Below, piece after piece: positions 54,271 through 64,000 of a stretch of DNA of 64,000 nt; positions within the stretch are counted from its first letter, which is position 1, and every line of letters begins with the position of its first letter. Under the pieces are notes generated by a model. It was not told the DNA's origin, searched no databases, and saw nothing but the letters and a program-made list of their open reading frames with translations. Made by a program: the position numbers and the translations under genes. This stretch comes from Typhlomys cinereus. Lineage: Eukaryota > Chordata > Mammalia > Rodentia > Platacanthomyidae. The DNA lies in NCBI GenBank assembly GCA_023101885.1, contig JALPQD010000303.1, positions 1,941,786 through 2,005,785 of the forward strand, given 5' to 3'.

Positions 54271-55200
54271 GTAGTATGTAAATGAAATAATTCAGTATAT
54301 AACCCATTGTCCTTTTTCCTTAGATAATCATCCAAGGTTTTTGTATGTCAGTAGATTGGTTTCACGCATATGTATGTATGTGGGTGCATGCGCACCTAGT
54401 ATTTCACTGTATGAATACAGAAGTTTTATCCCTCTCTTTGAGAAAGGATATTTATGTTTCTAATTTGGAGCTGTTTTTTTTTAAAAGGCCTGCTGTGATC
54501 ATTCATACATACTTTTTTTGAGTGTAGACGTAAATTTCTCTGGGATAAATGCCCAGAAATGGGTCATGTGGTAAGTCCATATTTAACTTTAAAAGAAACT
54601 GGCCATATTCTGGTTTCTGTTCAGATTGTTATAAATTTTTTGCCTTCAAAGAAACTAGCCAATCTCTTTTCTAAAGCATTTTATATTCTTATTTGAATTT
54701 CTCCAGTAACTAAGAATGTTAAGTACCTTATTTCCTTGAACTCATAATTCTCTTTCCTGAACCTCTTGAATATACTTCTTTTTAGTTGTTTTAATTTAAT
54801 TAATTGTAAATTATATTTATGATATAAAATATGATATCATATTTAGTATTTTATATATATATGTAGAATGGCTAAATCAAGCTATTTAACATATATCACA
54901 TTTTTGGGGAGAATTGAAGGCCCTTATAATCTATTCTCCATCAAGTTTTCATTTTTCAAGATTATTAACTATATTCATCATGATTTATATATAGTAGAGC
55001 TTTTGAACTTATTCAATTATAAATGTTTTTATAGTCTCCACAAAAATACATCCTCTAACTCCTGATAATCACTGCTTTACTCTGAGATTGATTTTTCTTA
55101 ATACTCTTCAGCCTGAAAAATCAGCATTTAAAATTGCTGCTTAACAATAAAGGCGTCTCATTAACTTTAACAGTATCTAACAGTGTTCTAAAAATCCTAA
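54271..55200. other. AT-rich DNA, partly reversed old L1-like
   Basis: 54480-54760 (gataaatgcccagaaatgggtcatgtgg...) has the flavour of a reversed old L1 3' end. The rest is unrecognised. Confidence 0.4.
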
Positions 55201-55203
55201 TTC

Positions 55204-55447
55204 CTGGGACTGCAGAGATGAATTGGGGGTTAAAGCTCTTTTTGCCTCCCAAGCAAAAGGACCTGAGTTCAGATTCCAGCTCCCATGTGAAAATGTCAGG
55301 GGAGAATGACGATGTCCTGCACTTCTGTCCCTGGGAACCTGGGAAACCCCAAAGCAAGATGGAAGTAGAGTAATCCAGTCTGATTCCCAAAGCCACCCTT
55401 GGGCCTTCACAGGCATATACAAGTGCTCTCTTCTATGCACACGCGCG

Positions 55448-55480
<33 letters not shown>

Positions 55481-55485
55481 GTTAT
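55204..55485 (+). mobile_element. Main SINE, older copy
   Basis: Diverged head gggactgcagagatgaattgggggttaaag. (CG)n at 55442-55457 then (CA)n to 55480. Confidence 0.84.
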
Positions 55486-55544
55486 GTAACTCCTGACTCA
55501 GTGCCCCCAGATGTGGGTTCCTCTGTCTGCAACTTAAATACTGT

Positions 55545-55915
55545 CCCAGTTTCTCCCCTGTTGCTGAATACACGACCAAACAATCTAGGGGAACAAAGGC
55601 TTATTTTTGGTTTATAGCCTCTGATTAACTTCATCAGCATGGCAGGATGGTTCATATCAGTGTCACACTGAAGGAACTGGCTATGTATCATCCATAGGAA
55701 TTGCTGAGAGGGAGCAAACTTTCACTTACCAGTCTGCCGAAATACTGAGCCAGCTCTCTCCATCTTGTCCATCTGTCTAGGTAATAGTCCCACTTACTAC
55801 AAGCTGGGTCTCCCCATATCAATTAGATAATTTCCTACAGTCTTGTTCAGTAAATAACTCTTGTCAGATTTTCCCAAAGGATCAGCCTTCATTTGTAAAA
55901 TTAGCACCTCTAACA
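55545..55915 (-). repeat. ~400-bp interspersed repeat of uncertain class, diverged
   Basis: Parallels 17850-18235: aggggaacaaaggcttatttttgg, cagcatggcaggatgg, caagctgggtctccccatatcaattagataat. Confidence 0.55.
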
Positions 55916-56029
55916 CTATGGTGTAAAGTTAATGATACTCAAGTACTATGAGTATCTGTTAATGTAGTTACTTTTCCTTGAATTAAAAAAAAATCCCCAC
56001 ATTTAATAATTTAAAGAAAACCATCTAAG

Positions 56030-56175
56030 GCTAGCGAGATGGCTTAGTAGGTAAAGACTCTTGCTGTCAACCCTGACAAAGTTTGATCTCCAGAACCCAC
56101 ATGGTTTTGAAGGAGCAAACTAGCTTCTGCAAATTATTCTCTGACCTCCACATGTGTACCTACACACAAAAGATA
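56030..56175 (+). mobile_element. B3-like SINE
   Basis: gctagcgagatggcttagtaggtaaagactcttgctgtcaaccctgac head. Confidence 0.7.
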
Positions 56176-56402
56176 AATAGATAGCTCAGTGGGTAAGGCA
56201 CCTGTTGGCAGAGGTAAACCTGACAGCCTCCATTCAGTTCCTGGAAGTCTACATGGTACAAGGAAAGAACCAGCTTCTCAAAGTTACCTCTGACTTCCCC
56301 TGTGCTGCATCAATGGCCTTCATATACCCATATACATTCTCTCTCTCTCTCTCTTTCTCTCTCTGTCTCTCTCTCTCACACACACACAATTTTTTTTTAA
56401 AG
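56176..56402 (+). mobile_element. B3-like SINE, second copy in a row
   Basis: gatagctcagtgggtaaggcacctgttgg head. (CT)n at 56338-56377, CA, then a T/A tail. Confidence 0.65.
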
Positions 56403-56855
56403 AAAAGGTAAACTGTAATTAAATCACAATACTCTGAACCAGAAGTGTGAACTGGTTCATCTACCGTTTTGACTTCAATCATCTTAGTTAGTTGGCTGTT
56501 TATCTGCAGCCAGGATTGTTTTAAGCACTTATCTGAGAGTGTCAGCTGTTGATTGAACCTCTCTCTTCTCTCTCTTCATGGAAGGAAATAAGCCAAGAGA
56601 AAAAAGACAGCTGCAAAGTTTAATGAAATGTCAACTTAGAAGTGATACCATCACTTCTGGTCATTTTAGAGTTTTTTGTTACTGTTTTATTTGATTTAAG
56701 AAAGTTAAGGAATGGGGAAATAAATGTATAAGAAGGATGACTGTCTCACCAAAAAAGCACCTATGTGAAACTGGGAGTTTTGATAGCCATCTTTGCTTTT
56801 TTTTTTTTGCTTTTTTTCCCTTATGGTTTCATTCATTTCATTAAAAAATTCTTGG
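56403..56855. other. Unique-looking DNA
   Basis: No feature recognised. Confidence 0.35.
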
Positions 56856-56857
56856 TT

Positions 56858-57165
56858 TGGGGCTGGAGAGGTGGCCCAGGGGTTAAGCCTCTGCCTTGCA
56901 GGCGGAAGGTCCCAAGTTCAGATCCTAGACCCCACGTATAGACAGACACCAGGCAGAAGCGGGGGCGGCCTGTGTTTCTGGTCCTGGTGGGGCAGAGCCT
57001 GTGAATCCCCAGGCAGAGTAAACAAGGAGGAGGTGGAAGCAGTCCATGGTGGTTCCCGAATTCGTCCGCGGATTCTACAAACAGACACATACAATACACA
57101 CACGTGCACACACATACACACACAATTGAATAAATAATAAAATAAATAAATAAATAATTTAAAAA
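56858..57165 (+). mobile_element. Main SINE, young subfamily
   Basis: Full length. The CA block is broken by T and G (57076-57124). Tail (aaat)n at 57128-57155. No clear target-site duplication. Confidence 0.92.
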
Positions 57166-57488
57166 AGAATTTTAAGAAAAGTGGAGTATTATTTTAAAAA
57201 AATCTTGGTTTTAATAAGTCTTGCTATGATGTATCTAAACACAGATTTCCTTTTTATCTATTTTCTTGGAAGTTCTTGAGACTTCTTAAGTCTGTGATTT
57301 GATACTTTTTGTCAAGTTTTGGAGAATTTTTAGCCCTCATCACTAAATATTTCTTCTGACCCATCCCTCTCTTCCTTTTTATCTGAGACTCAAATTATAT
57401 TTAGATTAGATTATTTTAGTGTCTCTTCTAAACCCTTTACCTGTTCTGCTTTATTATGGAATTTCCTTTTTATTCATCACATTTTAAA
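57166..57488. other. Unique or old L1-like AT-rich DNA
   Basis: tctcttcctttttatctgagactcaaattatatttagat suggests old L1 sequence but is not decisive. Confidence 0.3.
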
Positions 57489-57489
57489 A

Positions 57490-57630
57490 TTTTTTTCATT
57501 TTCATGTGTGTGTTCATGTGTGCATGTACACATAAGGATGTCAGTTCTCCTACCATGTGGGCTCTGGGGATCAAACTCATGTCATGAAGCTTTATGACAA
57601 GGACCTAAGCCATCTCACTAGTCTTGATTT
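57490..57630 (-). mobile_element. B3/B4-like SINE, antisense
   Basis: cctaccatgtgggctctggggatcaaactcatgtc and cctaagccatctcactagtc. Confidence 0.65.
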
Positions 57631-57735
57631 ATCTTTTAGTTTATTGATTTTTCTCTTAATGTTGATTGCCATCTGCTCTTAAATCCACCTGTTGAGATCT
57701 TTGTGTCGTATCTTCTCATTTTAGAATTTCTTTTT

Positions 57736-57975
57736 GGGTTGGAGAGGTGGTCAGGGGTTAAGACTCTATCTCAAAAGCAGAAGGTCCTGAATTAGGATCA
57801 CAGGTTCCACGTAAATCAGGTAGCCTTCTCTTCCAGCCCTGGTGGGTGGAGTCTGGGGAATCCTAAAGTGAAGCAAGAAGGAAGTAGAAGCAATCCAGGA
57901 TGATTGCCGAAGTCACCCTTGGTCCTCCACAGAAACTTACAGTGCTCTCTAATACACATACACACATAAAATAAT
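57736..57975 (+). mobile_element. Main SINE, older copy, partly deleted
   Basis: gggttggagaggtggtcaggggttaag. The body lacks the tgcactt segment. Short CA tail. Confidence 0.85.
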
Positions 57976-58004
57976 TTTTTTTTCAAATTTTTTGTTGTTT
58001 TTTG

Positions 58005-58070
58005 CAGTGACTAGGACAGGAGAATTGAGATTTCAAGGCCATCCTGGACCATATAGTAAGACTGTGTAAC
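58005..58070 (+). mobile_element. B1-type SINE 3' half
   Basis: aggacaggagaattgagatttcaaggccatcctggaccatatagtaagac. Confidence 0.6.
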
Positions 58071-59645
58071 CCTTAAAAAATGTTTGTAAAAAGCTTGAGA
58101 ATTAGAATACTTTTCCTAGAGAATATTTGCATTATTTCTGGCCTTTTTAAGGGTCTTGAATTATTTTAATCTAGTTTGAGAAACTGAAGTGCTTTCCAAA
58201 AGAACCGTTGCTATAGGGGCTAGTCAACTTCAGTCTGCTACATTTTGTACCTTTCATGTGTGAAACACTTTGCTGGATGTTGGGTAAATCTCAAGAGCAA
58301 GGTAGGGTGTGGGATGATTACCAGTGATGGACTTGGGAAAAAACAGGAAGTTTTGCTATCCACACATGCTTAAGTTTTATAGAAAGATAAGAAGTTGCTG
58401 GAAGACAGGCCTTTCTGGTTGCTATTGCAGGATATTTATATCTGAGCATAATTATACAATAATTCAAAATAAATTATTTGATTTTTATGCTATAATACTT
58501 CACTATTTTAGATGTAATTTTGAAATGTTTAGAATTAGAATGTGTATGTACATTTATATATGTACATAATGTATGTGCTCAGATTATGTATTTTTATATA
58601 CACTTTTATATATGTACATTATGTATGTGCTCAAATGTAGAGATTTTCATCTCAAAAAATGCCTGAATCTTAAAAATAGGTTTTCCTGATTTACAGATTC
58701 TAAATAATTAAATTGAAAATGCTTTTTTATTTACTTGGTAAAAAGTGTTCTTACTTTTACAGTTTTCTGTGATCATTGTTTTAGAGTTTAAAGAGTTAAA
58801 TTGTACATTGAGATAATATGGATAAAATTAATCAATTCATAAAAATGCCCTAGAAACAGATTTTAATTACTATTATGACAGACCTTCAACCTCCAACTTC
58901 CAGTGGCAAGTGCCACTAGAGAAACGAAGCTACATTTATGTATTAAAAGTATCAAACTATATAAAAGGAGATCTTGTGCATTTCAGGTTTGCAGCTACAT
59001 GAGTACTTAAAATATATGCGAAGACCTTTAATTGGGGCCCATTGCTCTCACAGTATTTATCCAGATAAACCTCAGGCCAAGACAGTGTTTTGTGGGGCCT
59101 TGATAATAGCTACCACCAGGAAAATGTTTTAGTTAATGTTATAATGAAATAACCTATCTAATACTAAATAAAGACTTTAGAGTACTCAAAGTGTTACAGC
59201 TTTACTAATGTTATTATAAAATTATCAAAGATTTTCTTTGGAAGCAAAAGCCAGAAGCCGCCACCTACTATACAGTGAGATGAACATTGGTGATAACTGT
59301 TGTAAGATGACTTGACTAGAAAATTTGATGAGAGCTGCTGTGAATGTTTAGTAAAAATGTTCACATTCTCACATTATCAAATGTGAAAAGAGTTAATAAC
59401 AATAAAAGAAAGAAACAGTTGCCAGAATGAAGATGACAGCAAAAAGTATGTGGAGAAAATAGGAGAAGGGGACAATGTAAGAAGTGGCTCAAGATTGATT
59501 TAGGACTGTAATGAACTCAGATATCCTTTCACCCCTTTTCTCCCATTTCCCTTCAAGGAAAAGAGAAAAAGTAAATTGACAAACCTAGCTCTGGATTTAG
59601 TTTGATTCAGTGCAAAATGGAAAGAGCAAAGAAACAAGAAGCTAA
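58071..59645. other. Longest repeat-poor stretch in the right half
   Basis: No repeat family, exon or RNA gene was recognised, apart from the local direct repeat at 58553-58633. It may include conserved non-coding DNA. Confidence 0.45.
58553..58633. repeat. Direct repeat, two 29-bp copies 52 bp apart
   Basis: 58553-58581 and 58605-58633 differ at one base (tatatgtaca(t)(a/t)atgtatgtg core). A small local duplication in AT-rich DNA. Confidence 0.85.
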
Positions 59646-59666
59646 GATGAAAATGAAAGAGGAAAG

Positions 59667-59963
59667 GGGCTGGAGAGGTGGCTCAGGGGTTAAGCCTCTG
59701 CTTTGCAGGCAGAAGGTCCTGAGTTGGGATCCTAGACCCCAGGTATAGACTCCGGGCGGAAGCGGGGGCAGCCTGCGTTTCTGATCCTGGTAGGGCTGAG
59801 CCTGTGAATCCTGGGGCAGAGTAAAGAAGGAGGAGGTGGAGGCGTCCATGGTGGTTCCCGAATTCGCCTGTGGTTCTTCACACACATACACACACACACA
59901 CACATACATACACACGCGCGCGCACATGCATACACGCACAATTGAATAAATAATAAATTTTAA
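59667..59963 (+). mobile_element. Main SINE, young subfamily, 17-bp target-site duplication
   Basis: Full length. Flanks 59650-59666 and 59964-59980 differ at one base. Confidence 0.95.
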
Positions 59964-60138
59964 AAAATGAAAAAGGAAAGAAGAAATGAAGCATATGAGG
60001 AGAGACTCAAATTTCTTTGTATTCCTCATAAGCATTTACACAGCTTGATACCTGAAGTAGACATTGTAGAAATACTTATTGATTTAACTGGTGAGAACAA
60101 CTCAAATACTTTCTCTATCATTAAAAAGAAAGTAAGGA

Positions 60139-60459
60139 GGGGCTAGAGAGGTGGCTCAGGGGTTAAGCCTCTGCTTTGCAGGCAGAAGGTCCTGAGTTCG
60201 GATCCTAGACCCCACGTATAGATGCCAGGCGGAAATGGCGCCTGCGGAAGCGCAGGCGGGGGCCTGCGTTTCCAGTCCTGGTAGGGCGGAACCTGTGAAT
60301 CCCGGGGCAGAGTAAACAAGAAGGTGGAGGCGCCATGGTGGTTCCCGAATTCATCCGTGGTTCTACATACACATACATACATACCCACACATACATACAC
60401 ATACGCGCACACATGCATATACGCACAATTGAATAAATAATAAATTTTTAAAAATTAAA
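60139..60459 (+). mobile_element. Main SINE, young subfamily, perfect 16-bp target-site duplication, internal palindrome
   Basis: Flanks 60123-60138 and 60460-60475 are identical. The body has extra sequence at about 60235-60262 forming the inverted repeat cgcctgcg-gaag-cgcaggcg (60239-60258). Confidence 0.95.
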
Positions 60460-60514
60460 AAAAAGAAAGTAAGGAAAGGTTTTTCTATGTTGTTTCTTTG
60501 CTTAAAGGAAAGAG

Positions 60515-60625
60515 TTAATGGGCATAATGGCTCATACCTTTCAGTCAAGCACTCAAGAGGCTGAGGCAGAAGGACCAATGCAAGTTTGAGCCTGAGCTAT
60601 AGTTCAAGAAATCATGTCTCAAATC
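60515..60625 (+). mobile_element. B1-type SINE
   Basis: ggcataatggctcatacctttcagtcaagcactcaagaggctgaggcagaaggacc. Confidence 0.78.
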
Positions 60626-60639
60626 TAATTAATAATTAA

Positions 60640-61645
60640 ATAATAAAATTAGAGGTAATCATTGCAAATGAAGAAAAACCACACTTATTTTCATCTGTTG
60701 AATGAATTCTATTGACTAACTGAAATCTTTGGGGCAGCATGGGAAAAAGAGAGGTGAGAAAATGTCTAGATTTGAATTCCTCAAGTTGCTTTTTCCTTTG
60801 GATCATCAGTCTGCCACAAGATAATTGTGGAACTTAATTAAACAAAATAAATGTTTCCCTGCTCTGAAGTAACTTGGACTGTCATTACCGTTGCATTTCA
60901 GAAAGAAATCAAGAAATTATTTTCCTTCATTGATTATAGAATTTCCTAAGAACTCCCTCTACAGAAGTAAAAAAAGCCTCAGAACCTTTTAAGTATTTTC
61001 TGACCCTATGGCTTGAGCTAATATTTGAGGGGGGAAAGAGTGGAACTTAGAGTTATATTTCCTATATCTGAATCTTTCAATTATTGTGTAAAGTTTTATT
61101 TTTCTAAAAAGAAACTGTCTGGAATGAAAATGGATTCTCATCAGTAAAAGGAGAGCTTTAAATAGGTCATCTGACTTAGCTTTTGTGCTACATGTTCACC
61201 CTGCTTATAAAAGAGCCTTTCATGAATTCTCTGGGCATTCATCACTGCCAGACTCCACAGGCATCGTGAAAGAATTAAGCTACCACCCTTCCCCCATGCT
61301 GGTCTCATGGAGTCTTGGGTATGTGGGGAAGATAATCATAGACTGTGTTTAGCTGAGCAAGACCCTGCTAACACTGAGTCCAGGAACAGCCCTTCTTCCA
61401 GATAATAGATTCAATGTTGATTAATGTTACAGCCACTGAAGTTAACGTGTGCCAGTACTGACAAAGTAATTTGCAGAGTAATTTTGGCAAATTACTAAGG
61501 TAGAGTTTAAGGTGCACTTACATTAAAATTACTTACATATAAAATTTACCTATGATTTCAGTCAGTTCAGTTGGATAGAAAATTGATAAATGTTCAAATA
61601 ACTAGCTATATGTTCATAACTTTCTAAAGGAAGCCAGTCTGCTGA
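60640..61645. other. Repeat-poor DNA
   Basis: No repeat or exon recognised. Contains a 10-bp inverted repeat at 61465-61496. Confidence 0.45.
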
Positions 61646-61647
61646 GC

Positions 61648-61765
61648 AAGGTGGCACACATCTCTACTCCCAGTCCTCAAGAAGCAGAGGCAAGAGGATC
61701 AAGAGTATAAAGGCAGCCTGCACTGTATATATAGCAAGACCCTGTCTCAGAAAGACCAAAGGAGG
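61648..61765 (+). mobile_element. B1-type SINE
   Basis: gctgagcaaggtggcacacatctctactcccagtcctcaagaagcagaggcaagaggatcaag and a 3' half ending agcaagaccctgtctcag. Confidence 0.85.
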
Positions 61766-62290
61766 AGGAAACAGAAAGAGGATTAGCATTAGTCAGTCAT
61801 TCCTGAAGTAGCTTTTGTTGTTGTTTCATGTTCTAATTGCAGGATTGGAGAAATCAGGAAACATGGGATTTTAAAGGAATGTTTAATCTGTTTATAGACT
61901 AGTAATGGATTTACATTTTATTGGCATTTTACTGAGATCCATATATAGCTATACATAGTAATGTTTGGGAGATATTAGTTTCATTAAGTTCAAAGAAAGT
62001 CTAGTGAAAATAGTCCGTTGGGTTCTCCCTATTTAAGTATTGCATACATTATTTCCACAGTTAAATATTCTGTAACATCCTGTGAGTCTTAGTCGCTTAA
62101 ATCCTACCTATTATCAAATCATCTTTACCATATACTTTCCTTTCCTATCAATGTTACACTTTGGTTTAGCAACTCAGTCTTTTTTTTTTTTTTTTTTTTT
62201 TTTTTTGCCTATTTGTATCTACTATTTGTTAGTAATCAGTTTTATTAGATCTGTTTAGAATTTTAATTCTGTATGTTCTCCAAACCATTA
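61766..62290. other. Unique DNA with long T run
   Basis: An uninterrupted T run of roughly 28 lies at 62179-62206, perhaps the reversed A tail of a retroposon whose body is not recognisable. Otherwise nothing. Confidence 0.45.
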
Positions 62291-62295
62291 GTGCT

Positions 62296-62541
62296 TTAAG
62301 TTGCTTTGTGTGTGTGTGTGTCTGTGTCTGTGTCTGTGTGTCTGTTTGTGCATGTGCATGCCTGAGGAGGCTCAAGGGTTGCTTCAGGAATCACTATGGA
62401 TTGCTCTACCTTCTCTTTGCTTTGCTCTGAAGTTTCCCAGGCTCCACCTGGAAGTACAGGCCACTATGGGATCTGGGATCCAAACTCAGGACCTTCTGCT
62501 TTGGAGGTTCAAAGCTTAACTCCTGAGCCATCTCTCCAGTC
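62296..62541 (-). mobile_element. Main SINE, older copy, antisense
   Basis: (TG/CTGTG)n at 62307-62350, body shortened (accacctggaagtacaggcc), end ctgagccatctctccagtc. Confidence 0.85.
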
Positions 62542-62872
62542 TGTAGAATGTTTTTCTAGAAAAGACTCCTAGAAAAAAAAAAAGGATCTCATCTCATCTG
62601 CCCAAAGTCAGCAATTCTCATTTTCTATACAATCTTACTAGTTTTATCACTTCTGAAAACTATTTGACCTTATTTGCTTATATCACAAATCTTGAAGATG
62701 TGCAGTTGTAGTAGTTTGCACACTTTCATATTTCTCTTCTAACTTCTTTGTATGTCTTCCTTCCTGTCTTATCCCTCTTTCTTATCTCTGTGTGTGATAT
62801 AGGTGTGTACACTTCAATGGAGCCCAGAGGTCAACATTGGATCTTTCTTTCCTTACTTGTTGTCAACTTTAA
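62542..62872. other. Unique-looking DNA
   Basis: No feature recognised. Confidence 0.3.
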
Positions 62873-62874
62873 TT

Positions 62875-63055
62875 AATTTATTTTTATTGTGTGTATTTAT
62901 GATAAGGGAACATTCCGTGTGGCATGTGTGGAGGACAGAAGACAACTTTATAGAGTTGGTTCTCTGCTTCCATCTTTACATGGGTTCTGGAGATCAAACT
63001 TGGGTCATCAAGCTATGCAGCAAGTATGTTTTGGTGCTGAGTCATCTTGCCAGCC
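62875..63055 (-). mobile_element. B3/B4-like SINE, antisense
   Basis: catgtgtggaggacagaagacaac, ttctggagatcaaacttgggtcatcaagc, end ctgagtcatcttgccagcc. Confidence 0.7.
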
Positions 63056-63074
63056 TTCCACCTTAATGAGACAG

Positions 63075-63215
63075 GGCCTCTCACCAAACCTGATGTTTAC
63101 AGTCATATAGAAGCAGCCTAGCTGTGTACATGGGCTCTGGAGATCCAAGTTTAGGACCTTATACTTGCACATAGGTACTTTACCAACTGAGTCTTTCTTC
63201 ATCTCCCCTTATTCC
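63075..63215 (-). mobile_element. B4-like SINE fragment, antisense
   Basis: acagggcctctcaccaaacctgatg, ggctctggagatccaagtttagg, end caactgagtctttcttcatctcccc. Confidence 0.6.
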
Positions 63216-63481
63216 TTCTTGCTAACATTTGCATGTGATTAGTTCTCTCTTTACCTGACAGAGTCTAATTTTTACTATTCTAATTTCTTGTTATTAAGGC
63301 AATAATATTTGCTAGAAATGAATAGAAGTCACCTTGTCATATTCGTGATTTTTTTCCCTCCATTTTCATATATAGGGGTGCGTGCTTTGTGTGTGTATGT
63401 GCATTTGAATGTGCATGGGGGATGGATAAGTATTCAGGATGCTTGCAAGTGTGGGGAGTTCCAATGCTGGTAATAGGAACC

Positions 63482-63762
63482 TTTTTTAAATTTTTTTTTA
63501 TTATTTTATTCAAGTGTACATATGTGTGTGTGTGTGTGTGTGTGTGTGTAGACCCACGGGCGAATTCGGGAACCACCATGGATGCCTCCACCTCCTTCTT
63601 GTTTACTCTGCCCCGGATTCACAGGCTCCGCCCTACCAGGACCAGAAACTCGGGCCGCCCCCGCTTCCGCCTGACATGTATACGTGGGGTCTAGGATCTG
63701 AACTCAGGACCTTCCGCTTGCAAGGCAGAGGATTAACACCTGAGCCACCTCTCCAGCCCCCA
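63482..63762 (-). mobile_element. Main SINE, young subfamily, antisense, with target-site duplication
   Basis: Full length with (TG)n at 63522-63549. taataggaacc lies at 63471-63481 and 63764-63774. Confidence 0.94.
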
Positions 63763-63829
63763 ATAATAGGAACCATTTATAATTGCTCTTCCACTTTATT
63801 TTTTTAAGCTACGTCTCTAAATGAAGAAC

Positions 63830-63972
63830 TTGCCTGTGTGATTAGTCTGGCTAACCAGCTTGTTTTTCCAGAGCTCAAATTATAGGCTGAGTACCACACC
63901 TGCTCAGTATTTTACATGGAATCTGGAGATTCCAGTGCTTTAACCTAATCATTTAGCCATCTCTCCCGCCCT
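63830..63972 (-). mobile_element. B4-like SINE, antisense, diverged
   Basis: ggctaaccagcttgtttttccagagctcaaattataggctgagtaccacacctg, then aatctggagattccagtgc and the end tagccatctctcccgccc. Confidence 0.55.
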
Positions 63973-64000
63973 TAGGACCTTTAATGCCTGGATTTTTTTT

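Noticed and set aside
9104..63762. Regularly recurring ~280-bp units that could suggest an array
   Set aside because: Copies are in both orientations, irregularly spaced and flanked by individual target-site duplications, so they are dispersed SINEs, not an array or CRISPR.

Overview
This is mammalian genomic DNA, most likely from a rodent. It contains B1-type, ID-like and B4/B3-type SINEs, rodent Lx-type LINE-1 3' UTRs and older mammal-wide MIR pieces. The dominant SINE is a tRNA-headed family beginning ctggagag(a/g)tggctcag, with a body unlike mouse B2, a (CA)n block and an AATAAATAATAAA tail. It resembles the B2-superfamily DIP element of jerboas, jumping mice and birch mice (Dipodoidea). 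The dipodoid assignment is an inference and was not tested by any search. No bacterial or viral gene, CRISPR array or operon was seen.

Layout. 1-1615 is a relatively young LINE-1 ORF2 (reverse transcriptase) on the minus strand. 1616-3075 is a second minus-strand L1, made of a 3' UTR and the ORF2 3' end. 3100-6640 is mixed repeats and unique DNA. 6640-7740 is a strong CpG island with a GC-rich 17-bp minisatellite, GC boxes, a CCAAT box, an ATG in good context followed by a 20-codon frame, and a consensus splice donor at 7342. I read it as the promoter and first exon of a plus-strand housekeeping-type gene that I cannot name. No later exon was recognised, so 7342-64000 is probably one large first intron.

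The rest is mainly repeats: about 16 young and 27 older copies of the main SINE, many B1 and B4/B3-like SINEs, minus-strand L1 fragments around 8.4, 14.7-15.9, 18.2-19.0, 26.3-29.8, 40.5-42.9, 43.6-44.6 and 51.3-51.8 kb, two retroposed U6 pseudogenes (13.8 and 18.6 kb), about ten copies of a ~400-bp repeat of uncertain class, and a few MIR relics. All recognised L1 pieces and both U6 copies lie on the minus strand. That is the bias expected inside an intron of a plus-strand gene.

The most notable sequence features are a perfect in-frame 48-bp tandem duplication inside the L1 reverse transcriptase, the promoter minisatellite, U6 retrocopies with visible target-site duplications, a SINE inserted into the tail of another SINE, and young SINEs with long target-site duplications. 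I saw no previously undescribed functional system. Most open reading frames outside the L1 are artefacts of (TG)n/(CA)n runs or SINE bodies.
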